Shown: positions 1 to 6,125 of the stretch, in pieces
Layout: every line of letters begins with the position of its first letter
How positions within the stretch are numbered: position 1 is the first letter of the stretch
Source: Gemmataceae bacterium
GTDB lineage: Bacteria > Planctomycetota > Planctomycetia > Gemmatales > Gemmataceae
DNA length: 6,868 nucleotides
Direction: 5' to 3'
Assembly (NCBI GenBank): GCA_020847555.1
Contig: JADLBT010000428.1
Coordinates: 1 to 6,868 of the forward strand
Notes under the pieces: model-generated
Told to the model about the DNA's origin: nothing
The model's input: only the letters and a program-made list of their open reading frames with translations
The model's database searches: none
Translations under genes and position numbers: made by a program

Positions 1-7
1 CTCCTTT
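1..7 (-). promoter_or_regulatory. Ribosome-binding site of a gene lying left of the window
   Basis: Read on the minus strand, the last bases of the window are AAAGGAG, a near-perfect Shine-Dalgarno sequence. It comes about 36 nt after the priA stop codon. A start codon would fall a few bases beyond the left edge, so a gene co-oriented with priA probably begins there and may be co-transcribed with it. The start codon is outside the window, so this is only an inference. Confidence 0.35.
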
Positions 8-42
8 GCACTCCTGGCGCCTTTGCGCGCAACACGCTTCCC

Positions 43-2394
43 TCAAAGCATGTCCAGCGGATCGACGTCCACCGTCAGCTCGACGTGGCTCGGCGTCCGC
101 GCGCCAGGCAGGACCGCGCGCAGCAATTGGTGCAGCGTGGCGGGGCTCGGCGACTGAAGCTGGAAATGGAACCGATAGTAGCCCTTCAACCGGAACACCG
201 GCGCCTCCGCCGGGCCGAGGACACGCACCTCCAGCAGCGCCCCGTCCGGCCCCTTCAGTCGCTCCAGCGCCGTGCGGAAGCCGACTGCCAGTCGGTCCGC
301 GAAATCGCCCGCCTCCTGCTGAGCGCGGCTGCGCACGATCAGCCGGGCCATGCGCTGGTACGGCGGGTACTTGTGCGCCTTGCGGTGGGCCGTCTCGATC
401 GCGACGAAGCGCAGGTAGTCGTGGGTCGCTGCCAGCGCGATCGACGGGTGCTCCGGGTTGTACGTCTGCACCAGCACGCGCCCGCCGCGCGGCCCGCGTC
501 CCGCTCGCCCGGACACCTGGGCGAGCAGCTGGAACGTTCGCTCGGCGGCGCGGAAGTCCGGCAGGTGCAGCCCCATGTCGGCGTTCACCACGCCGACCAG
601 CGTGACGTTCGGGAAGTCGAGCCCCTTCGCGATCATTTGCGTGCCCAGCAGGATGTGGACCTCGCCGCGACGGAACTGGGCGAGCAGCCTGGCGTGGCTG
701 CCGGGGCGGCGCATCGTGTCGCTGTCCATGCGGCGTACCGTAAAACCCTGAAAGCGCTCCTGAATCTCCGCCTCCAGCTTCTCGGTCCCGAGCCCCTGGT
801 AGCGCACCGGCACCTGGCCGCACTTCGGGCACAGCTTCGGCGGCCCCTGCTCGTAGCCGCAGTGGTGGCAGAGCATCACGTCGCGTTCACGGTGGAACGT
901 CAGGGCCAGGTCGCAGAACTTGCACGACGCGACATGCCCGCAGCCGGGGCAGTGGATGTGGGTTGAGAAGCCGCGGCGGTTGAGCAGCAGGATCACCTGG
1001 CCGCCGCCACCGAGCGCGTGCCGCATGGCCGATTCCAGCCCCGGACTCAGCGCGCGGAATGGCCCGTTGTGCGGCCGGTCGTGACGCAGGTCGATCAGAC
1101 CCACCTGCGGCAGCGGCCGGTCGAGGACGCGGCTGGGGAGGGTCAGGCGCGTGTACTGGCCGCGCTCGGCGTTGTGCCACGTCTCCAGGCTCGGCGTCGC
1201 CGACCCGAGGATGATCGGGATGCCTTCCAGTCGCGCACGCATCACGGCCACGTCGCGCGCGTGGTAGCGCGGCGTCGCCTCCTGCTTGAACGTGCTCTCG
1301 TGCTCCTCGTCGATGACGATCAGCCCGAGGCGGCGCGACGGCGCAAACACGGCGCTGCGTGCCCCGACGACGACCTGCACCTGCCCGCCGGCGATGCGCC
1401 GCCAGTGAGTCCCGCGCTCGGCGTTGCCGAGGTGGCTGTGCAGCACCGCCACCTCGCCGCACCGGCCGCGGAAGCACTGGATGGTCTGCGGCGTCAGGCT
1501 GATCTCCGGCACCAGGACGAGCGCCTCCTTGCCCTGGCGCACCACCTCTTCGATGGCGCGCAGGTACAGCTCGGTCTTGCCGCTGCCGGTCACGCCGTAG
1601 AGCAGGAACGCCTGGAACCCGCCCTGACGGAGGGCCGGCTCCAGGACCGCCCAGGCACGCTGCTGGTCGGCGTTGAGTTCGACGCGCGCCGCCTCGGCCG
1701 GTTCGGGAAGCGCGTGGCCCGCGGCCGGGTCGAACGACTCGATGCGGCGCACCAGCCGGCGCGCGACACCCTTCTCGACCAGCCCCTCGATCGGGCGCGT
1801 GCCGCACTTCGCGAGCTTCGCCAGACGCCGCAGTTCCACCGGCTTACCCTGCTGACGCAGCGCGTCGAGCGCCGCCGACTGCCTGGGAGTGAGCCTGGGC
1901 GGCGGCTGCGGCAGGTCGGCCTCGGGGATCGCGTCGAGGAAGACGGTCGCGCGCGTGCCCGACTGGTCCTTCGCGCCAGCCGGGACAACGGCGTTGAGGA
2001 TCTGGCCCCAGCCGCACAGGTAGTAGTCCGCCATCCAGCGCGTCAGTCGCATCAGGTTCGGCGAGAGAAGCGGTTCGTCATCGAGGACACGCACCAGTTC
2101 CTTGACGGCGCGGCCGGGCGCCGTCGTGCCCAGGTGAACGCAGTAGCCGACGGTCGTGCGGTCACCCTTGCCGAAGGGAACCTGGACGCGCTTGCCGACG
2201 GCGATGTCGTCGCGCAGCCGCTGCGGGACCGCGTAGCTGTAGGCGTGGTCGAGCGGCCGGTCGAAGACGACTTCGGCGAAAAGATCGGCGGTCTGGTCCG
2301 CGGAGGCGCCGAGTTCCTCGAACAGTTCCGGGTGGGTAATCTGGCTCACGGCTCGGTCCTGGGTCAAAGACGGGGCATCAGGTGCAGTGTGCAT
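43..2394 (-). CDS. priA: Primosomal protein N' (PriA), replication-restart DNA helicase
   Basis: PriA is a cytoplasmic superfamily 2 3'-to-5' helicase that recognises stalled or collapsed forks and reloads the replicative helicase. The 783 residues cover the full family layout. An N-terminal fork-binding domain starts near residue 40 (AEVVFDRPLDHAYSY), followed by a winged-helix region at about 165-225. Helicase lobe 1 has Walker A GVTGSGKTE (267-275), the DEEH box (362-365), the loop KQEATPRYHARD and GSATPS (397-402). Eight zinc-binding cysteines form four CxxC pairs at 482/485, 491/494, 509/512 and 522/525. Lobe 2 has GTQMIAKGLDFP (584-595) and QVSGRAGRG (626-634), and a C-terminal domain ends in DPLDML. 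Nothing essential is missing, so it should be active. E. coli PriA is 732 residues; the excess is mainly an N-terminal extension of about 38 residues. The ATG at 2394 has a modest AAGG seven bases upstream. An in-frame GTG at 2349 (codon 16), with AGGA seven bases upstream, is an alternative start. Confidence 0.96.
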   Translation of the reverse strand: MHTAPDAPSLTQDRAVSQITHPELFEELGASADQTADLFAEVVFDRPLDHAYSYAVPQRLRDDIAVGKRVQVPFGKGDRTTVGYCVHLGTTAPGRAVKELVRVLDDEPLLSPNLMRLTRWMADYYLCGWGQILNAVVPAGAKDQSGTRATVFLDAIPEADLPQPPPRLTPRQSAALDALRQQGKPVELRRLAKLAKCGTRPIEGLVEKGVARRLVRRIESFDPAAGHALPEPAEAARVELNADQQRAWAVLEPALRQGGFQAFLLYGVTGSGKTELYLRAIEEVVRQGKEALVLVPEISLTPQTIQCFRGRCGEVAVLHSHLGNAERGTHWRRIAGGQVQVVVGARSAVFAPSRRLGLIVIDEEHESTFKQEATPRYHARDVAVMRARLEGIPIILGSATPSLETWHNAERGQYTRLTLPSRVLDRPLPQVGLIDLRHDRPHNGPFRALSPGLESAMRHALGGGGQVILLLNRRGFSTHIHCPGCGHVASCKFCDLALTFHRERDVMLCHHCGYEQGPPKLCPKCGQVPVRYQGLGTEKLEAEIQERFQGFTVRRMDSDTMRRPGSHARLLAQFRRGEVHILLGTQMIAKGLDFPNVTLVGVVNADMGLHLPDFRAAERTFQLLAQVSGRAGRGPRGGRVLVQTYNPEHPSIALAATHDYLRFVAIETAHRKAHKYPPYQRMARLIVRSRAQQEAGDFADRLAVGFRTALERLKGPDGALLEVRVLGPAEAPVFRLKGYYRFHFQLQSPSPATLHQLLRAVLPGARTPSHVELTVDVDPLDML

Positions 2395-2395
2395 A

Positions 2396-2401
2396 ATTAT
2401 A
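2396..2401 (-). promoter_or_regulatory. priA: Possible -10 box of priA (TATAAT)
   Basis: The minus strand reads TATAAT one base before the priA ATG, in otherwise very GC-rich DNA. A consensus -10 here would start transcription inside the first codons, near 2389. That would suit initiation at the GTG at 2349 rather than the ATG at 2394. No -35 hexamer is recognisable 16-18 bp upstream; that position is filled by GC-rich sequence containing CGGCCG. The AT-rich patch may instead simply keep the ribosome-binding region unstructured. Confidence 0.3.
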
Positions 2402-2558
2402 CCTTACCCTCGCGCCCCCCCGGCCGCGATGTTGGTAGGTCGGCCGCAAACCGGCGCGGGACTGGACAAGCTCTGCGGTTTTTGCCAGGCGTGGCGCCGA
2501 CAGGGCGAAGAATGGGTTCGTACGTACAACGAAGGCGGAGCGAGAACCTTTCCCCCGG

Positions 2559-2583
2559 CCTCCTTCCCTGTGAGGGGAGGGGG
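2559..2583. repeat. Palindromic repeat A (C/T-rich arm, G/A-rich arm)
   Basis: Eleven base pairs form between 2559-2569 and 2573-2583 around a GTG loop. Two of the pairs are G-U if read as plus-strand RNA and become A-C mismatches on the other strand, so the hairpin is better as plus-strand RNA. It resembles the short CCCTCTCC/GGAGAGGG palindromes scattered between genes in many GC-rich bacteria. It is one of three such hairpins in this spacer. Confidence 0.55.
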
Positions 2584-2602
2584 TGAACCAGGGTTCCGGC
2601 AC

Positions 2603-2622
2603 CTGATCGTCTTCCCGGCGCT
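2603..2622. repeat. Direct repeat, copy 1
   Basis: CTGATCGTCTTCCCGGCGCT here recurs at 2748-2767 with one mismatch (19 of 20 identical), 145 bp downstream. Each copy lies 15-20 bp to the right of a palindromic C/T-G/A hairpin, so hairpin plus this tag seems to be the repeated unit. The function is unknown; a dispersed repeat element is the simplest reading. Confidence 0.55.
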
Positions 2623-2636
2623 CGTACTCGTCTTCT

Positions 2637-2663
2637 CCTTCCTTCCCTGGCAGGGAAGGGGGG
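2637..2663. repeat. Palindromic repeat B
   Basis: CCTTCCCT (2641-2648) pairs perfectly with AGGGAAGG (2652-2659) around a three-base loop. It extends outward by four more pairs, two of them G-U, to give about 12 bp. It has the same composition as palindromes A and C but is not followed by the direct-repeat tag. Confidence 0.5.
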
Positions 2664-2705
2664 CCGGAGAGGTTAGGTTTTCGCCGCGAAGATCCCTCCC
2701 CCCTG

Positions 2706-2731
2706 CCCCCTTCCCCGAAACGGAGAGGGGG
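2706..2731. repeat. Palindromic repeat C
   Basis: CCCCC at 2706-2710 pairs with GGGGG at 2727-2731. The stem continues imperfectly toward a GAAA-containing loop, with one mismatch and one G-U pair. It is the third member of the hairpin cluster and precedes the second direct-repeat copy. Confidence 0.45.
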
Positions 2732-2747
2732 AGAAAGGTAGAAGCGT

Positions 2748-2767
2748 CTGATCGTATTCCCGGCGCT
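2748..2767. repeat. Direct repeat, copy 2
   Basis: This is the second copy of the 20-bp tag at 2603-2622, differing only at 2756 (A instead of C). The shared sequence includes TTCCCGGCGCT. It follows palindrome C much as copy 1 follows palindrome A. Confidence 0.55.
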
Positions 2768-2952
2768 TCAACCTTGGTTCTCCCCCCGCAACAGGTAACG
2801 TCCTCACTCATCAGTTCGCAAGTCGTTACAGATTATTTTATTGCGACGAATCGCATCAGCGGTTAGTTCGGCCCGATCAATCTTGAATGTCCCGGAACGA
2901 ACCTGAGTTTATGTATCGCCCAGCCGCTTAAACCCCCTTATGGGACAGTCAC

Positions 2953-5292
2953 TCACTCGGCGTAGAGCAAGTACTGCCGGCGCAACTCGATGAAGCGCTC
3001 CAGTGGGCCGCGCCAACCGGCTTCCAGCTCGCGCCAGCCGGTTCCGTCCCGGACCCCTTCCCACGTCACGCGGTGTGCGAGCAGCACGTCGAAGCGGTCC
3101 ACCTTCCAGTCGTCGGGATAGAGTCGCCGCAGGGTACACGCGATCGCCAGTCCGGTTTGCACCGGGCGGAAGGCGGCCCAGTCATCGACGAAGACCTGCA
3201 CCCCGTCGCACTCCTTGCCCTTGTGGACGCTTGAGGTCGGCGTCAGCCGCGCCGGGACGAAGCGCACGCCGGGGAGCCGCTCATCCGCCAACGCTGCGGC
3301 CAGCTTGCGCCCATCGAGCCACGGCGCCCCGAACCACTCGAACGGCCGCTCGGTCCCGCGGCCGACGCTCACGTTCGTCGTTTCCAGCAGGCCGATGCCC
3401 GGGTACAGCAGTGCGGCGCCGAGGCTGCGCAGGTTCGGCGACGGGTTCACCCAGGTCAGTCCCGTGCGGTCGTACAGGTCGCTGCGCTGCCAGCCCTCCA
3501 TGCGCACCACCTCCACCTCCGCTCCGATCCCGCGCTCCTTGTTGAACAGCAGGGCCAGTTCGCCGACCGTCAGCCCGTGGCGCACCGGCAGGGCGTGATA
3601 GCCGACGAACGACTCGCGGCCGGCGTCGAGCACCGGCCCCGCCACCGCGACCCCGCCGATCGGGTTCGGCCGGTCGAGCACCACCACCTTGACCTTGTGC
3701 TCGGCGGCCGCCTCCAGCACCAGGCCGAGGGTGCTGATGTAGGTGTAGAAGCGACAACCCGCATCCTGAATATCGAAGACGAGGGTGTCGATGCCCCGCA
3801 GCGTCTCGGCCGTCGGACGACGCCGCTTGCCGTACAGGCTGTAGATCGGCAGCCCCGTCGGCGCGTCCTTCGTGTCGGACACGCGCTCGTCCACCGCCCC
3901 GCGGATGCCGTGCTCGGGACTGAACAGGGCGACCAGTTTGATGCCCGGGGCCGCGTGCAGCAGGTCGATGGCGGAGCGTCCCTCGGCGTCGCGGCCGGTG
4001 TGGTTGGTTACCAGCCCGATCCGGCGCCCCTTCAGCCGCGCGAACCCCTCGCGCGCCAGCACGTCCAGCCCGGTCCGCACCCCGGGGCGCTTCGGGTCTA
4101 CGGGCTTCAGGATGGCAGTCGCCGCAATCGTGGCCACCTGGCCGCGCAGCTTCGTCACGTTGCCCTTGCCGTCGGGATGGACGCGGTTGCTGAGGAAGAT
4201 CACGGCCGTCTCGCTGCGCGGGTGGATCCAGATCGACGTGCCGGTGAACCCGGTGTGGCCGAAACTCTCCCCCGCCGGGAACACCGTGCCGCGATTCGAG
4301 GAGTAGCCGGTACGCACGTCCCACCCGTAAGTACGCTGCCCCTTCGGGACCGGGTGCGGCTTCGTCATCAGCCGGACCGTCGCCGGGCTGAGGATCCGCC
4401 GTTTGCCGTACTCTCCGCCGTTAATGAGCATCTGGGCGTAAACGGCCAGATCGTCGGCGGTCGAGAACAGGCCGGCGTGCCCCGCGACGCCGCCGAGCAG
4501 GGCGGCGCGCGGGTCGTGGACCGCGCCGACGAGCCACTTCCCATCCCGCTGCTGCGTCGGGGCGCACCTCGCCTTGAGCTTGCCCTCTGGCCGGAAACCC
4601 GTCTCGTTCATCCCGAGCGGGGCGAAGACGTGCTTGTGCGTGAACTGGTCCAGGGGCAGCCCGCTCACCTTCTCGACCACCTCGCCGAGGAGGATGTAGT
4701 TGACGTCGCTATAGGTGAAGCGCTTGCCCGGCTCGGTGACGGGCTTGAGCGCGTACAGGCGCTTGATGGCCTCGGCGCGGCCGTTGCGATAGTCGGACAG
4801 CGGATTGTCGGCGACGAAGCCGCTGGTGTGCAGGAGCAGCTGGGCGAGGGTGATGCCGTCCGTCTCCTTGCGCCGGAAGGCCGGCAGGTGCTGGGCGAGC
4901 CGGTCGGTCGGGCGCAGCTTGCCCTGCTCGATCAGCAGTACGATTGAGGTTGCGGTCGCGATCGGCTTGGTCAGCGAGGCCAGGTCGAAGACGATCTCGG
5001 GCGTCATCGCGACCTTCGCCGGCTCCCGGCTGCGCAGCCCGTATGCCTTGCGGAAGATGACCCGCCCGCGGTGGACGATCACGACCACCGCCCCCGGCAA
5101 CTGGCCGCGGTCGATGGCCTGGCGCACGGCCTCGTCGATCTGCGCCAGTTTCTCCGCCGACACCCCGAGCGTTTCGGGCGCGGCGACCGGGAGCGGCGTC
5201 TCCGCCGCCCGGGGCGCAAGGGGCAGGCCGAGGCAGAGGGCCGCAGCGACGGGCCAGCAGAGGCGACGGAACGGGGAGTGATGTCGGTGCAT
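2953..5292 (-). CDS. Exported serine hydrolase (beta-lactamase fold) fused to a DUF1343/NamZ-type exo-N-acetylmuramidase
   Basis: The 779-residue protein has two enzyme modules. Residues 1-30 form a Sec signal peptide (RR, then a hydrophobic run, with cleavage near APRAA/ET), with no lipobox. Residues ~38-395 are a beta-lactamase-family (PF00144) serine hydrolase: SLTK with nucleophile S106 and K109, YSDVNY at 194-199, and HTG at 346-348 in place of KTG. Residues ~404-779 match DUF1343, the family of B. subtilis NamZ (GH171), which removes terminal MurNAc from peptidoglycan fragments. Visible motifs are FSPEHGIRG (457-465), FDIQDAGCRFYTY (506-518), LDRPNPIGG (539-547), PSPNLRS (617-623) and RGTERPFEWFGAPW (645-658). 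Both modules look intact. The first could be an amidase like AmiE, an esterase or a DD-peptidase; the sequence does not settle this. I infer cell-wall fragment turnover outside the cytoplasm. The start ATG has a weak GGA six bases upstream. The gene lies 39 bp after the TPR gene and is probably co-transcribed with it. Confidence 0.9.
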   Translation of the reverse strand: MHRHHSPFRRLCWPVAAALCLGLPLAPRAAETPLPVAAPETLGVSAEKLAQIDEAVRQAIDRGQLPGAVVVIVHRGRVIFRKAYGLRSREPAKVAMTPEIVFDLASLTKPIATATSIVLLIEQGKLRPTDRLAQHLPAFRRKETDGITLAQLLLHTSGFVADNPLSDYRNGRAEAIKRLYALKPVTEPGKRFTYSDVNYILLGEVVEKVSGLPLDQFTHKHVFAPLGMNETGFRPEGKLKARCAPTQQRDGKWLVGAVHDPRAALLGGVAGHAGLFSTADDLAVYAQMLINGGEYGKRRILSPATVRLMTKPHPVPKGQRTYGWDVRTGYSSNRGTVFPAGESFGHTGFTGTSIWIHPRSETAVIFLSNRVHPDGKGNVTKLRGQVATIAATAILKPVDPKRPGVRTGLDVLAREGFARLKGRRIGLVTNHTGRDAEGRSAIDLLHAAPGIKLVALFSPEHGIRGAVDERVSDTKDAPTGLPIYSLYGKRRRPTAETLRGIDTLVFDIQDAGCRFYTYISTLGLVLEAAAEHKVKVVVLDRPNPIGGVAVAGPVLDAGRESFVGYHALPVRHGLTVGELALLFNKERGIGAEVEVVRMEGWQRSDLYDRTGLTWVNPSPNLRSLGAALLYPGIGLLETTNVSVGRGTERPFEWFGAPWLDGRKLAAALADERLPGVRFVPARLTPTSSVHKGKECDGVQVFVDDWAAFRPVQTGLAIACTLRRLYPDDWKVDRFDVLLAHRVTWEGVRDGTGWRELEAGWRGPLERFIELRRQYLLYAE

Positions 5293-5331
5293 GGTGTATC
5301 CGGGGAGAGGGGATGTCGGCCGGTCGGGGCT

Positions 5332-5649
5332 TCAGTCAAGGTTGTCGAGAAATTCCTGCATCTCGCCAGCGGTGTGCGCGTCGCCGCGGCGGAGCGCGAC
5401 CGCGATCCCAGCCTTGAGGAGTTCGCGCGCCTCGTCGGTCCTGCCGAGGCGCTGGAGGGTGCGGCCTCCCATGTGGTACGCCGGCGGGTAGTCGGGAATG
5501 TGCGCCAGCAGTTCGCGGAAGCAGTGTACCGCCTCCTCGTCGTTGCCGGCGCTGGCGTACTCCATCGCCAGCATGTAGCGCAACTCGGGATCGTCCGGAT
5601 CGTCGGCGATCATGGCCGCGATCTGCTCGATGCGCGTTTTCGCCGTCAT
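5332..5649 (-). CDS. Small TPR-repeat protein
   Basis: This 105-residue protein consists almost entirely of two tetratricopeptide repeats plus a capping helix. The first repeat covers about residues 19-53 (PELRYMLAMEYASAGNDEEA...). The second covers about 54-88 (PPAYHMGGRTLQRLGRTDEA...). A final helix ends in EFLDNLD. TPRs are protein-protein docking modules; no catalytic motif, signal peptide or membrane segment is present, so it should be a cytoplasmic adaptor with an unknown partner. A longer frame reaches 5778, but its extra 43 residues run through a perfect DNA hairpin. The ATG at 5649 has an AGGAGG eight bases upstream, so I chose that start. It is the first gene of the probable operon with the exported hydrolase-muramidase downstream. 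Because one product is likely cytoplasmic and the other exported, a direct interaction is not obvious. Confidence 0.85.
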   Translation of the reverse strand: MTAKTRIEQIAAMIADDPDDPELRYMLAMEYASAGNDEEAVHCFRELLAHIPDYPPAYHMGGRTLQRLGRTDEARELLKAGIAVALRRGDAHTAGEMQEFLDNLD

Positions 5650-5657
5650 GCTGCGTG

Positions 5658-5663
5658 CCTCCT
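5658..5663 (-). promoter_or_regulatory. Strong ribosome-binding site of the TPR gene
   Basis: The minus strand reads AGGAGG here, a full Shine-Dalgarno match eight bases before the ATG at 5649. It is the strongest such site in the window and decides the start of the TPR protein against the longer upstream frame. Confidence 0.8.
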
Positions 5664-5705
5664 CTCGGGGTAGTGGCGCGGCGGGTGTCGCGGTCATTCT
5701 CGTGC

Positions 5706-5752
5706 GTTGTGTGAAAAGCCCACGGGCGCCCCCCGTGGGCTTTTCACACAAC
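5706..5752. terminator. Perfect 21-bp-arm hairpin, bidirectional terminator-like
   Basis: Positions 5706-5726 are the exact reverse complement of 5732-5752, with a five-base loop (CGCCC). The inner stem is GC-rich (GCCCACGGG/CCCGTGGGC) and is flanked by AAAA on one side and TTTT on the other, so it reads as an intrinsic terminator in both directions. Its position is odd. It lies between two divergent genes, 57 nt upstream of the TPR gene start and about 370 nt upstream of the protease gene, so it ends neither. It may terminate an unseen short transcript, act as a leader attenuator for the TPR operon, insulate the two promoters, or be a dispersed repeat. Confidence 0.6.
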
Positions 5753-6125
5753 TCTCCTGCCCCTGCACCACGTTCCATGGCTGCTGTAGGTATTTAGGGC
5801 CGGACAGAAGGCGGGACAATGCCCGCAAGACCGGCGTGGCCGGCGCAGTCTCGCGCCCCTGCCCCGGCGGCAGCACGCATCCCAGCCTCACGAGCCGTAC
5901 CCCCGGCACCACAGGAGCGGGGAACCTGGCGAACCTGGTGAGGGCCGCTTCAGCGCCGTCCCCACCCCGTCCGAAATTCTGCATTGTGCGTTGCCAGCAG
6001 TCCGCAACCCGTCGCCCGACCCGACTCCCACATGCGCGGGGGTCGAGTCCGCGGCAGGTGTGCGGACCGGAGCGACGGCTAGCGAACCACGGACACCGGA
6101 TCGACTGACACGCGCCGAGGGTTTC
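5753..6125. other. Gene-free upstream region of the HtrA-like gene
   Basis: These 373 bp lie between the hairpin and the protease start. No frame gives a recognisable protein. The promoters of the protease gene, and possibly of the TPR operon, should lie here, but no good -35/-10 pair stands out. The AT-richest spots are around 5790-5796 (TATTTAG) and 5973-5986. Small inverted repeats exist: GCGGG/CCCGC at 5811-5826, and GTCCGCA/TGCGGAC at 6000-6006 and 6061-6067. Confidence 0.5.

Larger units (their letters stand above)
2395..2952. other. Gene-free spacer between priA and the hydrolase-muramidase gene
   Basis: This stretch of about 560 bp lies upstream of priA and downstream of the stop codon of the next minus-strand gene. 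Open frames across it are low-complexity and rich in Pro, Gly and Arg, with no recognisable domain, so I call no gene. The middle (about 2550-2780) consists of C/T-rich and G/A-rich hairpins and a direct repeat, listed separately. The right part (about 2800-2940) is clearly less GC-rich and includes a small 5-bp stem (2842-2855) with no T-run next to it. CGGCCGC occurs twice exactly 20 bp apart (2421-2427 and 2441-2447), just upstream of priA. I see no convincing intrinsic terminator for the gene ending at 2953. Confidence 0.6.

Noticed and set aside
1018..2586. A 522-codon plus-strand open frame opposite priA
   Set aside because: It is a GC-rich shadow frame (Arg-, Ala- and Leu-rich, no motifs) lying antisense to conserved PriA helicase motifs.
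2549..2780. CRISPR array or insertion sequence
   Set aside because: There are only two copies of the 20-bp tag, with a 125-bp gap of non-spacer character. There is no transposase frame, no terminal inverted repeats and no cas gene in the window.
2842..2855. 5-bp stem with a four-base loop (TTCG on the minus strand) as terminator of the gene ending at 2953
   Set aside because: The stem is short and AT-closed, it lies about 100 nt past the stop codon, and on the minus strand it is followed by an A-rich rather than a T-rich run.
2387..2866. A 159-codon open frame in the spacer upstream of priA
   Set aside because: Its codons run through the hairpin cluster and the direct repeat. The peptide is Pro/Gly/Arg-rich without a domain, and there is no supporting ribosome-binding site.
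3577..4947. A 456-codon plus-strand open frame opposite the hydrolase-muramidase gene
   Set aside because: It lies antisense to conserved catalytic motifs of both domains and its own sequence shows no recognisable family.
5650..5778. N-terminal extension of the TPR protein to the ATG at 5778
   Set aside because: The 43 extra residues are encoded by the perfect hairpin and flanking sequence and resemble no protein. The internal ATG at 5649 has a full AGGAGG at ideal spacing.
6000..6067. tRNA-like 68-nt structure closed by a 7-bp stem
   Set aside because: The 17 bases before the 3' arm (6044-6060) do not form a T-arm, there is no standard T-loop sequence and no anticodon arm in the right place, so it is not a tRNA gene.
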